DNA of 64,000 nt from Bog-159 sp963738375 (GCA_963738375.1 CAVTWL010000006.1:310001-374000); one strand, 5' to 3'. Counted from the first letter of the stretch, positions 1 through 11,468 are shown. A program made the numbers and translations. Notes: generated by a model from the sequence alone, not told the origin.

Positions 1-102
1 AATCCAGCGGTGCGCCAGGCGTCCCGTCGAAAGCGGAAATCCCGATTGCGGTGCGGCTTGTGTCGCGGCGGCCAAACCATTAGTGTACAACCCGCCCCTA
101 CG

Positions 103-111
103 TTAAAATGG
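103..111 (+). promoter_or_regulatory. TTAAAATGG element upstream of the first small gene
   Basis: The nonamer TTAAAATGG lies just 5' of the ATG at 119. The same nonamer occurs at 10072-10080 and 54814-54822, each time on the + strand shortly before an ATG. It could be a -10-like element giving a very short leader. No clear -35 is visible, so this rests on recurrence only. Confidence 0.25.
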
Positions 112-118
112 ACTCCTC

Positions 119-346
119 ATGACCTGCTGCCCGGATTTCGACCGCCTGCTGGACCTCGAACTGGCGCGCCACGCCCAGCCTCACCAGCTCACCAACGGCC
201 GTATCATTACCGAAATCGACACGGAATACTACTTCGTCTTCGGCGAAGAGCGCCACACCTTCGTGGGCATTAACTATTGCCCATTTTGTGGGCGCGTGCT
301 CTCCCGCGGTCTCTGGAATCTGGAAAAGAAAAAGCAAGGTCATTAG
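119..346 (+). CDS. small Cys-motif protein (possible zinc-binding), hypothetical
   Basis: A 75-residue protein with an N-terminal Cys pair (CC at residues 3-4) and a C-terminal CPFCG knuckle near residue 56, an arrangement typical of small zinc-ribbon proteins. The C-terminus is basic (EKKK). The start is the ATG at 119; a TTAAAATGG element sits 7 bases before it, but no good Shine-Dalgarno is visible. The gene stands alone upstream of the oppositely oriented tmRNA. I do not recognise a named family; zinc binding is inferred from the Cys spacing only. It is more likely real than the longer overlapping frames because it has an ordinary composition and a complete knuckle. Confidence 0.6.
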   Translation: MTCCPDFDRLLDLELARHAQPHQLTNGRIITEIDTEYYFVFGEERHTFVGINYCPFCGRVLSRGLWNLEKKKQGH

Positions 347-378
347 ACCGTGCACCCTAGGCGCAACGATTCTGTGGA

Positions 379-736
379 TGGTGGAGGCGGGGGGAGTTGA
401 ACCCCCGTCCGAGAAAGCCCGTCGTGAAGAGAACTACGTGCGTTTCCGGCTCAATAGTTTCGGATCAGCGCCGCCTTAGAACCGGCGAGAAAACCCGAAC
501 CCTAGCCCGATTGGATCTCGGCCTTCCAGCTCCGGACAGAAGCCCTGGGCCTATCCCGCAAAATGACGCTCACTGACCGCCGCGCGGGCTCAGCGGCTGG
601 AGCGGCTACTTAATTAATTAAGCAGCGTATGCAAACTGCGTGTTGGCAGTTGTGTTTTTCCGATCGTTTTACGGGAGCTCGGAACCCGGCACGCCTCCCC
701 ACCACGATTCGATCCCGTCGAATCCGTTGCGCCCCC
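379..736 (-). ncRNA. ssrA: transfer-messenger RNA (tmRNA)
   Basis: Read on the minus strand, the 5' end (GGGGGCG at 736-730) pairs with CGCCTCC just before an encoded CCA (379-381) to form a 7-bp acceptor stem with one G-U pair. The T arm (GGGGGTTCAACTCCCCC) lies near 389-405 and the conserved 5' segment GCAACGGATTCGACGGG follows the acceptor strand. The length of 358 nt is normal for a one-piece tmRNA. An internal reading frame at 618-647 encodes the proteolysis tag. It rescues ribosomes stalled on broken mRNAs together with SmpB, which is not in the window. It lies 35 bp from the 3' end of the glucan synthase gene, on the same strand. Confidence 0.97.
618..647 (-). other. tmRNA tag reading frame (ANTQFAYAA, stop)
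   Basis: The resume codon GCC at 647-645 opens a nine-codon frame encoding ANTQFAYAA followed by TAA at 620-618, then further stops in TAATTAATTAA. With the alanine carried by tmRNA itself the full tag would be A-ANTQFAYAA. The C-terminal YAA resembles the usual LAA protease signal. Confidence 0.92.
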
Positions 737-771
737 TTTAACTGGGAAGGAACTGCCGGTCAATCGGGCCA

Positions 772-3700
772 TCACGAGTGAGATAGCAACCCTATTGTAG
801 CACCAGCGCCCGCCGGCGTCCCGTTCGAGGTGTGGTTCAAGGCTTCGGTTCGCGGTTCGGCCGCGGCCGCCTTCGCGGCAGCCTTCGGAATCCGCACCGT
901 CACCCGATGCGTCGCGCCATCGTCCTTTAACGCGATCGCGCCGCCCTCCAGCACGCGCCCGTCTTCCTCCGCCTCCACACCCCCCCCATCGCCTTCTCCC
1001 CGCCGCACCACGGCGATCTCGTAACGCGTGCCGCGGTAGCGATAGGTGATCTCGAATCCCGGCCAATCCTCCGGTATCGCCGGCCGTATCCGCAGCGTAT
1101 TTCCGCTCAACCGGAACCCAAGCACCTCCTCCACCCAAATGCGATACATCCACGCGGACGATCCCGTATACCACGTCCAGCCGCACCGCCCCACCATGCC
1201 CGGCGCCGACGACACGTCCGCGGCCACCACATAGGGTTCTCCCCGGTAGCGCGCCACATCTTCCGGCGTGCGGCTCAGTTCCACCGGATTCATCAGCTTC
1301 AGCAGACGCACCGCGCGCGCCCCTTCCCCCAGCCGCGCCCACGCCAACGCCATCCACTGCGAGCCGTGCGTGTATTGGCCGCCATTCTCGCGCAGCCCCG
1401 GCGGATAGCCCATAATGTACCCGGGATTGGGCTTCGAGTGGTCGAAAGGCGGAGTAAACAGGCGCACCAGCTTGCCGCTCTCGTCCACCAGCATCCGGTC
1501 GGCGGCTTCCATCGCCTGCCGCGCGCGTCCCGGCTCGGCTGCCCCGGAAATCACCGCCCAACTCTGCGGCAGCGAATCGATTTTCGCTTCTTCATCCTTG
1601 TGCGAGCCCAGCGCGTCGCCGTTATCGAAAAAGCACCGCAGATACCATTCGCCGTCCCAACTCGACTGCTCCACCGCCTCGGCGATGGCGGCGGCCCGCG
1701 CCCGCCAATGCCCTGCCATCGCTCCCCCCCCAGGCCGTTGCTCCATCAGCAGCGCGAACTCTTCCAGCACGCGATAAAAGAACCACCCCAGCCAGATGCT
1801 CTCGCCGCGCCCTTGCACGCCCACCAGGTTCAGCCCGTCGTTCCAGTCGCCGGACCCGATCAGCGGCAGCCCGTGCGACCCGAATTTCATGGCGTGATCG
1901 ATGGCCCGTTGGCAATGCTCCCAGAGCGGCGCCGTCTGATGCGAAACCGCCGGAATGAAAAGCTGGTCCGGCTCGCCCTCCTTCGGCAGCGGACCCTCCA
2001 CAAATGGCGTGTGCTCCTCCAAGATGCCGTGGTCGCCCGTCGCCTCGATATACCGCGCCGTTACGAAGGGCAGCCACAGCAGATCGTCGGAACAGTGCGT
2101 GCGGATCCCCTGCCCGGTGTCGGCGTGCCACCAGTGTTGCACGTCCCCCTCCGGAAATTGGCGCGCCGCCGACGCCAGGATGTGCGCCCGCGTCAATTCC
2201 GGCGCCCCATACACGAAGCCCATCGCGTCCTGTAACTGGTCGCGGAAGCCGAAAGCCCCGCTCGATTGATACAGCGCTGAACGCCCCCAAAAACGGCAGC
2301 TCAGCGATTGGTACAGCAGCCAGCGATTCAACAGCAGATCCACCGACAGCAGCGGCGTATGCACTTGCACCGCGCCCAGAACTTTCTCCCACCAGCGCCG
2401 CGTCTGGTCCAGGGCGTCATCCACTTGTTGCGCGGTCTGATACTTCTTCACCAGCGCCCGCGCCGCTTCGATGCTCTCCGCCTGGCCCAGCAGGAAGAAC
2501 ACATCCGCGTGGGCGCCTTGCGCCAGGTTCACCTGGACCTGTAGCCCCGCCGCCGGGTCTAGTCCCCCCCCGTACGATTGTCCAGACGCACCCGGCCCAG
2601 CGCCGCCGGCGCCGCGAACGAGCCGTTCCGTCCCAGAAACTGCATGCGGTCTCCCGTATACGATCCCGGCGCCGGACTGGAAGCCGCGAAGGCGGCCTGC
2701 CCGGTGAAGCTGCCGTTCCAGGATTGCCCCGCCGTTACCGCGCCGGCTTCCTTGTCGTACGACGTGTGCACGTGCAGCACCTGGTCTTCGCGATTGCTCC
2801 CCAGAACCCATTCGGCGAAGTATGTCGCGGTCAAGCGGCGCGCGCGCGTCGAATCGTTGCGCAGCCGCAGCCGCATCACCTTCACCGCATCGTGGGCGCC
2901 ATTTTCCGCCGCCGGTACGAACACCGTCAGTTCCTGCCCGATGGCGTGGCTGTTGTGCTCGTACACCGTGTAGCCTTGCCCGTGCCGCGCCCGATAGGCG
3001 TCTTTCTCCCGTATCGGCAGCGCCGTTGGCGACCACACTGTGCCGCTTTCTTCGTCCCGCAAGTAGATTGCTTCCGACGGCGGATCGGCCGCCGGGTCGT
3101 TGCTCCAGGGAGTCAGCCGGTTGGACTGGCTGTTGCCGCTCCAGGTGCAGCCGAGCGCGCTCTCGCTCACCATGGCGCCGAACCCCGGATTGGCCATCAC
3201 GTTCGTCCACGGTACCGGCGTCTGGGTTCCCGGCTTCAGATAAATCGCGTATTCGCGCCCGTCCTGTGTAAATCCGCCCAAACCGTTGAAGTAAGGCAAC
3301 TCCAGGAACGGCAGAGGCTGCGATGGTTCTTCCAGTCCCGCGCTCGGCGCTAGCGGCGGGGGCACGGGGCTTTCGCCGCTCACCACCAGTTGCTGTTGCA
3401 GCGGCCCGCGGCTGCCGCTCAGCACCACGCTCGAAACCGCCAGCATCAGCTCCCGATGTTCGGCCGGCAAAGCGTGCCAGTTCCGCAGAAACACGCCGCC
3501 GGGCTTATCCACGAATTCGGCCGGCGCGTGCGCTTCGATCTGCCGCAGCAATTGCTGATACAGCGGACGGTCGTAGCTCGAGCTTTCCTGGTTGAGCACG
3601 ATCAGGTCCGCGCGGAATCCGCGCAGCCGCCAATATGCCTGCGCCAGCAGCAGTTCGCGCACCAGTGATGTCCCCCGCGCTTCGGCCACCGTGACCGTCA

Positions 3701-6700
3701 CCATCGGCAGGTCGCCCGAGATCCCGTATTGCCACAATGCCGATTGCCCCAGCCGGTTGCGCGCCAGCCGGTCTCCCGCCAGCCGCAGCCTGCCATTCGG
3801 ATACAACAGGTGGCTGGCCAATTCCTGAAACCGATGCGCCGCCGCCGGTCCGATTCCTAAATACCGGAATTCCAACTGCGCTCGCGTCCATGCCATATCG
3901 AAGGCGCGCGAAACCGCGTCCGGCCTGCGGAACTTCACCACCAGCGCCAGCAGCGCTTCGCGCGACCCCGCCGCCAGCGTCAGAAACGTCAGATCCAGCC
4001 GCCCGCGCGGCTCCAGCGTCGCCCGGCAGCGCAGGCTAAAAATCGGGTCGATCACCGTTCCCACCGAGCCGCTCAAATCCCGGCGCAGCGCTTCCGGCTG
4101 TTCCGCCGTTCTGTCGCGCCCCAGGAACTGCATGCGGCTGGTTTCGCATTGGATCGCGCCCGGCGCGCCGATCAACACGTGCGCCGCCCACACCGGCGCT
4201 TCCGCCGGCGATTGCGCGCGGCGATGCGCCAGCAGCACTCCCGGCTCCGGCGATTCGGTTTCCACGAACATCTTGGAAAACGCCGGGTGCGCCTTGTCCG
4301 CGCCGTGCGACGCCAGCGCCAGCTCCATGTAGCTGGTCAATTCCAATTGCCGGCTCCGCATCGACCGGTTAGTAATGCAGAAGCGCCGCAGCTCGACGTC
4401 GTCTTCCGCCGCCACCGTCACTTCCAGTAAACTCTCGATTCCCGCCACGTTCCGGTGGAATTCCACCCTGTCGGCCGAAAAGCGCGCCGAGACCGTCCCG
4501 CTGCCGCCGCCGGCTGGCTGCTGCGCCGCCGCCCACACCGTGTCCGCCTTGATGTCCCGCAGGTAGACAAAGCTGCCCCACGGGTCCAAGGTCGTGTCGG
4601 AACGCCAGCGCGTTAAGTCGAAATCCTTCCAGCGGCTGTAGCCCCCACCCGCATTGGTGATCGCCAGCGAATAGCTGCCGTTGCCCTGCAGGTGGACGCG
4701 CGGCACCGCGGTCGGTTCGTCCCAAACGCGCTCGGCCGATTCCTCCCCGCCGGCCGCCCGGACGGCTGGAAACGTCTGTTCCTTCTCCGCCAGCGGTAGC
4801 CGCGTCATCGGGATGCGCTCGAAAAGCAAGGTCTCCACCGCCCGAATCCGCAAGTCGGCATGGAACCGCCGCTGCATGATCCGCCCGTGCAGCACATTAT
4901 CCAAGGCCACCAGGCTCATGCCCTGATGGTGCGCCATGTACGCGTAAATGACCACGCCGAGTTCCCCGTCTCTGGTGTTTTGGCGCGTGTAATCGATGGA
5001 TTCGTAGAAGCCCATGGGACCCGCCAAGCCGCATTCTTCCAGCTTCCGCAGGTTATCCGTCGCCGCTCCCACCTCAAGAGGTAGAGCCAGCACCGTGGCG
5101 TAGGGCGCCACCACCAGCTCTTTTTCCTGCTCCTGTTTCAGCGCCAATGCCGGCACGCCGAAGGCGCGATACTGGTACACCTGATTGGAGTCGAGCGCGC
5201 TATACGCCGATTCCGATACGCCCCACGGCACTTTGTTTTCGCGGCCGTAATCGATCTGCCGCCGTACCGCCTGCCGGCACGCCCAGTCGAGCAGCGAGTG
5301 ATCGAACGTCCGCGTGAACAGCAGCGGCATCAAATATTCGAACATCGTGCCGCTCCACGACAGCAGCGCGTCCTGCCCCGAGGCGTATACATACGGCCTG
5401 CCCAGCGCGGCCCAGTGCTCCAGTGGAACCTCGCCCTTGGCGATCGCCACCAAACTCGCGATCCGGCATTCGCTGGCCATCAGATCGTAGTGACTGACGA
5501 ATTCGCGCGGCCCCCCCACCAGGTATCCGATGCCGAATAGCTTCCGCCGCCGGTCGTACAGAAAGCCCATGTTGATGCCCGCCGCCAGATCTTTCGCCGA
5601 CGCCGCCAGGACCTCGAACTTCTTCACCGTCTCCGCGGCCGCGGTTTCCGCCGCCCGATATTCGGCTGCCAGTTGATCCAGCCATTTGGCGATCTGCGGG
5701 CTTGCCGGTCTAGCTCCGCGGCGCGCCAGCAGTGCGTCCATGGGCGACGGCTGCGTACTCGGCGCGCCGCCGGCCAGAGCCGCCAGCGAAGGCGCCGCGT
5801 GCAGGATTCGCCGCCGCAGCTTGGCCGTGTCTTCTCCCAACTCCTTCAGCGAGGAATCCGGTGGCTGCGCCAGCGTCTCCATCCACGGCAGGTAACGGTC
5901 GAGCATGGCGATCCAGGCATTCAACTCCCGCGTCAGCCGCGCCAGCCAATACGACCGCTGCTCTCCGTCGCTATCCGGCCATCGTCCGTTGTCCCGCAAT
6001 TGCTGGATCGGCGTCGCCGCCAGCCGGAGCCGCGCGATCAGTTCGTGCCCGTCCGCTTTGCCGCGCAGCAAGCGGTGCAGCACCCGCAACGGCCCCGACG
6101 TCGACGGATCGGCGCCGCACGTCTCCATTAACACCGCCGTGGTGTCCGCCAGACCGCGCAGGCACGCCCGGTCCAGCAGCGGATCGCGCAGCGTCTCCCG
6201 GCAGCCCTGCTCCATCACCCATAGGCTGGCCGTGAGATTCCCGCTATCCACCGTCGATACGTAGCGCGGCAACAAGGGGTCGAGTGTGCCGGTGTCGTAC
6301 CAGTTCAGCAGATGACCTTCGTAGCGCTCCAGGCGTTGCAGAGTCGCCATGGTTTCCGTACAACGCGCCAGAAGATCGTCGGCCGTTAGATACCCCATGT
6401 CGCGGGCAGCCAATGCCGAGGTCAGCCACAGCCCAATATTGGTTGGCGACGTGCGCCGCGCGACTTCCACGCGCAGGCTCAACTGCGAATTGTCCGGCGG
6501 GAGCCAGTGTGTGTCGGGCCCGACGAGGTCGTCGAAATACCGCCACGTTTTGCGCGCGAGCCGCCGCAAATAGTGCAGGTCCTCCTTGCCCGGCAACTGG
6601 CTGTGGTTGGTGTGGCCCATGTGTCCCAGCCACTTCAGCACACCCGGCGACAAAGCCCACAACGCCACGAAGGCAGCTCCGGCCAGCGACGCATGCCGCA

Positions 6701-9700
6701 GCATCAAAACGATCAACAGCACGCCCGATAGCGTGCAAATCGTCCACAACTGGCGCCGCATCGCGGCCGCATGCCTATACGCCGAAGCGCCGGCGCTCTC
6801 CGCTGTCTGCCACTCCAGCAGGTTGTGACGGCTCACCACCGTGCGATACAACGTCCGCGCGATCGCGTCCATCGCCAGCCACGCCTGATGCGGCAGGAAC
6901 GCCAGCATGACCATTGCGCGGATGAGTTCATCGGCCGACCCACGCCACCCATGCACTTCGCCGCGAATCACACGCGCTAACCGGTCGAGCAGCGGAGCGG
7001 CCGCCGGAATAGCCACCGCCAACAGCACTACCAGCGTCCACACACCGGGAGCATCCGAGACGACCCAGCCCAAAAGCAACAACAGCATGGACGCCGGCGG
7101 CACCAGGCTCCGTCTCAGGTTGTCGAAAATTCGCCAGCGTCCGATGGACGATAGTGGATTCGGCTCCCTGCGCCCACCCGGCACCGGCACGCTCGGCAAC
7201 ATCCACGGCGCGATCTGCCAGTCCCCTCGAATCCAGCGGTGCAGCCGCTGGCTGTAGCTGGCGTAATCGAGCGGCAGGTTTTCGAAGAGCTCGATCCCCG
7301 TCGCCATTCCGACGCCGGAGTAGGTTCCTTCAATCAGATCGTGGCTGAGCAGGCTCTCAGCGGGAAAACGGTCCCCTAGAATTGCGCGGAAGGCCGCCAC
7401 ATCGTAAATCGCTTTGCCGTGAAAAATTCCTTCTCGAAATAAATCCTGGTGCGCATCGGAAACCGCCTCGCAATAAGGATCGGTACCCGACGTATCGGCG
7501 AAGATTCGCGTGAAACGGGTGGCCGTCGCGCCCGGGAGCGCGATCTCCACCCGCGGCTGGATGATGGTGTAGCCCCGCCGCCGCACTCCGGTCGCGGGAT
7601 CGATAACCACACGGTTCAGCGGATGGGCGATGGTCTCCACCATTCGCCGAGCCGCGCCAGGAGGCAGTTGCGTATCCGAATCCAGTGTGATCACTGACTT
7701 CACCGGCAGCGGCAGCGAGCCTTCGCGCAAAATTTCGGGCGATCCGGCGCCCAGCAGGAAGGCGTTGAGCTCTTCCAGTTTCCCGCGCTTGCGTTCTCGG
7801 CCGATCCACTTCCGCTCGCTCTCCGACCATTCGCGATTGCGGTGGAACAGCAGGAAGTGCCCGTTCGGATAACGTGTGTTCAGGCTGGCGATTCCTTCGC
7901 GGACCGCCTGCACCAGTTCTTCATCGCCCGGCGCCGTGCGCTCGTCCGCATCCGTGAAATCCGAAAATACGCTGAAATATAGGTTCGATTCGCGGTTTGC
8001 CAGGAACCGTACTTCCAGCTTCTCCACTTCGCGCCGCGCTACTTCCGCGCTCGAAAGCATCATGGGAACCACGACCAGCGTGGCTTCTTCGGGTGGAATG
8101 CCGTTCTTGAAATCCAGCTCCGCCAGGCCTTCCGGCGGCAGCAGAGAGATCACCAGCGCGTGCACAATTTGGATCGCCAGTTCGCTGAGCGGAAACAGCG
8201 CCAGCAGTCCCAGCGCGAGCAGCACGCTGTCGTGCCTCACGCCGGCGTTCCATGCCAGCGCCAGCGCCACCGCGGTCAGGCTGAAGGTCAAACTAAACGC
8301 GCTGCCCAGGTATAGTGGCGTCGCATGCCGCCGGATCGTGCGCAGCAGTCGCGTCCGGGCCGGAATGCGGGCCTTGGTCTCCGCCTCCAGCGCCAGAACG
8401 CCTTCATCGATCAGATAATAGGCGACGTGCGCCGACAGCGGGTCCGTATCCTGGGCCGCCAGCGCAATCGCCCGGCGCGCCACGTCCAGTTCTCCCCCCC
8501 GGAATTTCGCGAAATGCGTTCCACGGTCCGGCGGCAGCGGTCGCGTGTGGCGAAATCGGTTCGCTGATAAATGCCGCCCGGATCCTTGAGCAGCTCCCCT
8601 TCCACTAAACTCACGGATTCGAAAACTTCGGCGAATTCGATGCGCGAGAGCGCCCGCAGGCTGCCGAAAGCATTCGCCGTAGAAACCGCCTCCGCCGCTT
8701 CCGCATTGTGCTGCGTCCGCACGATATCCGTGAGCGGCTGGCCCAGATGGGTTTCGATCCAGTGCCGCAGCGGAGCCAGGGCGTCTTCTTCGTCCTGCAG
8801 TTGCTCCGCGACGCAGGTCAGGAAGTACGGCTCCAAGGCGAGTGACTCGGTTTCCATCCGCCCGATGACGCGCTGGAATGCATCCCCCCCCCGCCGCGCG
8901 CCGGCCGCCAGGCGGTTGGCCCAAAGGTAGGCGGCTTCCCGAAGGCCTTGTCCGCGGCTGATGCGCGTCGCCAGACGCGTCAGCGCCTCCATCAGGGCCA
9001 GCCGCAAAACCAGCGGAAACGACCACAACTCGGCGATGGTCAGCGGCGCGATTTCCTGGTATCTCCGCAGGCAATCCTCGATGGACCCTTCGTCCACCGC
9101 GTAATTGGTGTGCGCCGCCAGGGCGCGCGCCAGTTCCAGAATGTAAGGATCCCCTGAATCCCCCGCCTGCAGAATCTGGTGGTACTTGCTGGGCAGATGG
9201 CGCCGGATCTCCGCGATCTGGGTACGCAGCAGGTAGCCGTTATCCAGCAGCCACTCCGCCGCGGCCGTTAACACGTGGTCCAGCCGGACGGCCTCGGCCA
9301 AAACGCTGCGCGCGGATTCCAGCATCCGCTCGTGCAACTGCAGTTGCAGCAGAATATTTGGTTTCGCCGGCCGCGACTTCCCGCGCTTTTTCGCAAGCTC
9401 CGGGGCGAAATCGTCGCCCGCCGGCATGGGTGCTGCCGGCAGATCGCGCTTTACCAGCAGCGTGGTGTCGGACAGCACGAAGACGGCCGGCGACCCGGTA
9501 CCTTGCAGCGTCTGCACGATGTGCTGTACGCCCGCGGGTTCGCTGCGCGCCATGATCAGGCATTCGTCGTCGAACCTCAGCGCGCTATATTTGCTCCAGC
9601 CTTCCGTGGCCGCGAATTCGGCGTCGTCGGGGGGCCCGCAACGATACAGACGTTCTCCGCTCGTCCCTTCCAGCGATTTATAGGCTCTGGCGGATTCTGC

Positions 9701-9754
9701 TTCGTCGGGCCCGTAGAACGCCAGCACCGTGCGCCGCGGCTTCGGGTCCATCAT
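772..9754 (-). CDS. ndvB: cyclic beta-1,2-glucan synthase (GT84/GH94), interrupted by two frameshifts
   Basis: A giant inner-membrane enzyme that builds cyclic beta-1,2-glucan from UDP-glucose. It is seen in three frames: 9754 to about 8497, about 8497 to 2567, and about 2567 to 772, together about 2,990 residues, as expected for NdvB/ChvB. After an N-terminal helical region come membrane segments near residues 480-540, a GT84 domain with the DSDT metal motif and an RLHRWIRGDWQ acceptor motif, more membrane segments, a glycoamylase-like domain, two GH94 N-terminal beta-sandwich domains (about 1650 and 2170), and the C-terminal GH94 alpha/alpha barrel with GSGDWNDG. Both breaks lie in homopolymers: G7 at 8494-8500 and G8 at 2564-2571 on the coding strand. 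Adding one G at each restores SGGGELDVARR and NRTGGGLDPA. I read it as one gene with sequence errors; a pseudogene or slippage-switched gene is possible. Not operonic with visible neighbours. Confidence 0.9.
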
Positions 9755-9769
9755 CGGGTTGGGCGTAGA

Positions 9770-9928
9770 TTACCAGCCCCTCCCGCGTACCAGGCGGGTC
9801 ATCAGCCCAATTACAAATAGCAAGCCGAACATCAACGCGACGAGCGACGAAACCGCCGCGGGGTGTGCCAACGATGAGATCGTTCCCAGCAGTGCTAGTA
9901 GAGCAAACAAAATCATCCATCCGAACAT
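9770..9928 (-). CDS. small two-helix membrane protein (DUF1328-like), 52 aa
   Basis: A 52-residue frame starting MFGWMILFALLALLG and ending in a basic tail (RLVRGRGW). Two hydrophobic stretches (about residues 4-18 and 28-44) suggest two membrane helices. Size and layout resemble the DUF1328/YtjA-like small membrane proteins, but the match is by eye only. The ATG is at 9928 with a purine-rich GGGAAGG about 10 bases upstream. It sits 15 bp upstream of the glucan synthase start on the same strand and may be co-transcribed with it, which would suit a small envelope protein. Confidence 0.55.
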   Translation of the reverse strand: MFGWMILFALLALLGTISSLAHPAAVSSLVALMFGLLFVIGLMTRLVRGRGW

Positions 9929-10149
9929 GCGTACCGCCTTCCCGAACCTGCGGTTCTGTGAGATTTATGACGTTGCGCGCGGAATTTTCCACGTGGCGCG
10001 AATCTAGCTGTGCAAGTGAAGTGCCACCCCGCAGCGGAAGCTTCTAAGGGATTTAGCCTTCCGGTCCGCACTTAAAATGGCGCTCGCATGCGAACCGCGG
10101 CGTGGGATTGAGCAATGTTTGCGTGGGGCTGTTTGCTGCGTGAGTTTTT

Positions 10150-10400
10150 GTACGAATCTTTCTTGCGCCGCCGGTGGAATGAAGGTAAAGCGCGCGCCTC
10201 CCCGATGTCGACTCTGACCAAATACGGCCACCGTGGCGCTCGCTTACCTTCTTGACCACCGCCAAGCCGATACCAGTTCCCGATCTCGCTCTGCGGCCGC
10301 TCGAACATTCCAAATATCGACTGCGCATGCTTTTGCTCGAAACCGATTCCTTATCCGCAATCGAGAGAATCCGTTTGCCCTCGCTGGCGGGCTGCTCACT
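10150..10400 (-). pseudogene. relic of a sensor histidine kinase ATPase domain
   Basis: The minus strand carries a recognisable G2 box region of a histidine kinase (GTGIGLAVVKKVSERHGGRIW) in one frame. The preceding F-box-like IFGMFERPQSE appears in the neighbouring frame. No start, H-box or complete N-box is present, and the coding potential disappears on both sides. This is a degraded C-terminal fragment, not a functional kinase. A TTAAAATGG element on the other strand at 10072 has no gene behind it. Confidence 0.6.
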
Positions 10401-10559
10401 TCGTGCGCAAAAGCACGGCATTTCAGGGAGTTCGAAATCAGATTTCTGAAAAACCGGCATCAGTTGCGACTCTGCATTGCCGCCGCCTCAGGATCGGCGG
10501 CAAACGATTCGCGGGCTTGCAAAATTTTACGGGCGAGCTAACGAATTAATCCATCTACC

Positions 10560-11468
10560 TTACTTAGTAAGGATTGGCGTGCAGCATGGCTTCTCGACCG
10601 GAGTCGGCTCCATCAATTCGACCCGTGTCCCATTGGGGTCGTATAGGTTCAACTGCCACTTACCGTCCCGCCCGACCTTGGGTTTCTCCGCGTTCATTCC
10701 GCGCTCCACAACAGTCTTATAGCCGGCTTCCACGCTAGACACGCCGAGCGCCAGGTGGTGCATGACCCCCAGCGTGCGGGGCGTGGGGTTATGGACGTTC
10801 AGCATATACTCCAGCCAGTCGGTCCCGTCCGGCACCCGCATGTCCACCCAGTCGGTACGGTCGTCCTTCATGCCGCCGTACCAGATGGAATGAAATCCCA
10901 GAATATCCTTGTAAAATTTGTCCGCGGCGCTCTGATCCGCGATCGAAACTCCGACATGGATAATGCGCTGCGACACGCGCGTATCCGGTAGGAATTTGCC
11001 AAAATTCTTCGTGTGCAGCGATCCCTGCTTGTATTCCACGAACTCGACGTTGTGCCCGTCCGGATCTTTCAGCATCATGCTGACATTCCCGTCCAAACCC
11101 GGATGCAGCGTGGCGGGAACCTGCACGCCCTTGCTCGCCAGATAGTCGCGCAACTGCTGGATGTCGGTGGTTTCAAAAGCGATGTGCGAGAGCCTGTCTT
11201 CCGCCGGGTTCTTCAGCTCCGGAAAAACTTCGATGTACTGGTGATCGTTGACCTTGAAATAGGTCAGCATCAACCCGCCCGCCGGCTTATCTAGGGTGAA
11301 CGGCTCCTGGTACCCGAGCACGTGTCCGTAGAACTGCCGCGCCGCCGCCAGGTCGTCCGTTTTCAGGCCGATGTGTGCAACGCCCACGATAGGCGGCCGC
11401 TGCTGTGCTTCGGCCGGTAAAAGCGACGCAGCCAGCAACGCAAGAATCGATGGAATAACAGATCGCAT
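10560..11468 (-). CDS. secreted two-domain VOC (glyoxalase/dioxygenase-fold) protein
   Basis: A 302-residue protein with a clear signal peptide (hydrophobic residues about 5-18, ending AEA-QQ) followed by two vicinal-oxygen-chelate modules. The first (about 28-147) has the HIGLKTDDL start and ends HNVEFVEYKQ; the second (about 167-290) starts IIHVGVSI and ends TRVELMEP. Each keeps the His at its beginning and the Glu near its end that usually bind a divalent metal. Substrate unknown: family members include glyoxalase I, ring-cleaving dioxygenases and fosfomycin-resistance proteins, but those are usually cytoplasmic. It diverges from marC with a 50-bp gap. Confidence 0.85.
   Translation of the reverse strand: MRSVIPSILALLAASLLPAEAQQRPPIVGVAHIGLKTDDLAAARQFYGHVLGYQEPFTLDKPAGGLMLTYFKVNDHQYIEVFPELKNPAEDRLSHIAFETTDIQQLRDYLASKGVQVPATLHPGLDGNVSMMLKDPDGHNVEFVEYKQGSLHTKNFGKFLPDTRVSQRIIHVGVSIADQSAADKFYKDILGFHSIWYGGMKDDRTDWVDMRVPDGTDWLEYMLNVHNPTPRTLGVMHHLALGVSSVEAGYKTVVERGMNAEKPKVGRDGKWQLNLYDPNGTRVELMEPTPVEKPCCTPILTK

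Noticed and set aside
736..771. TTGACC...TTAAAG as a promoter for tmRNA
   Set aside because: The TTAAAG ends directly at the mature 5' end of tmRNA, leaving no room for the usual distance to a transcription start.
2004..3353. Long + strand frame (449 codons) opposite the glucan synthase
   Set aside because: It lies wholly antisense to well-conserved GT84/GH94 sequence, has Arg/Pro/His-rich composition and no domain; it is a GC-driven shadow frame.
2564..8500. Phase-variable poly-G switches in the glucan synthase
   Set aside because: Attractive, but the same one-base homopolymer losses occur in housekeeping-type genes (acyl-CoA dehydrogenase, GspC), so error is the simpler explanation until reads are inspected.
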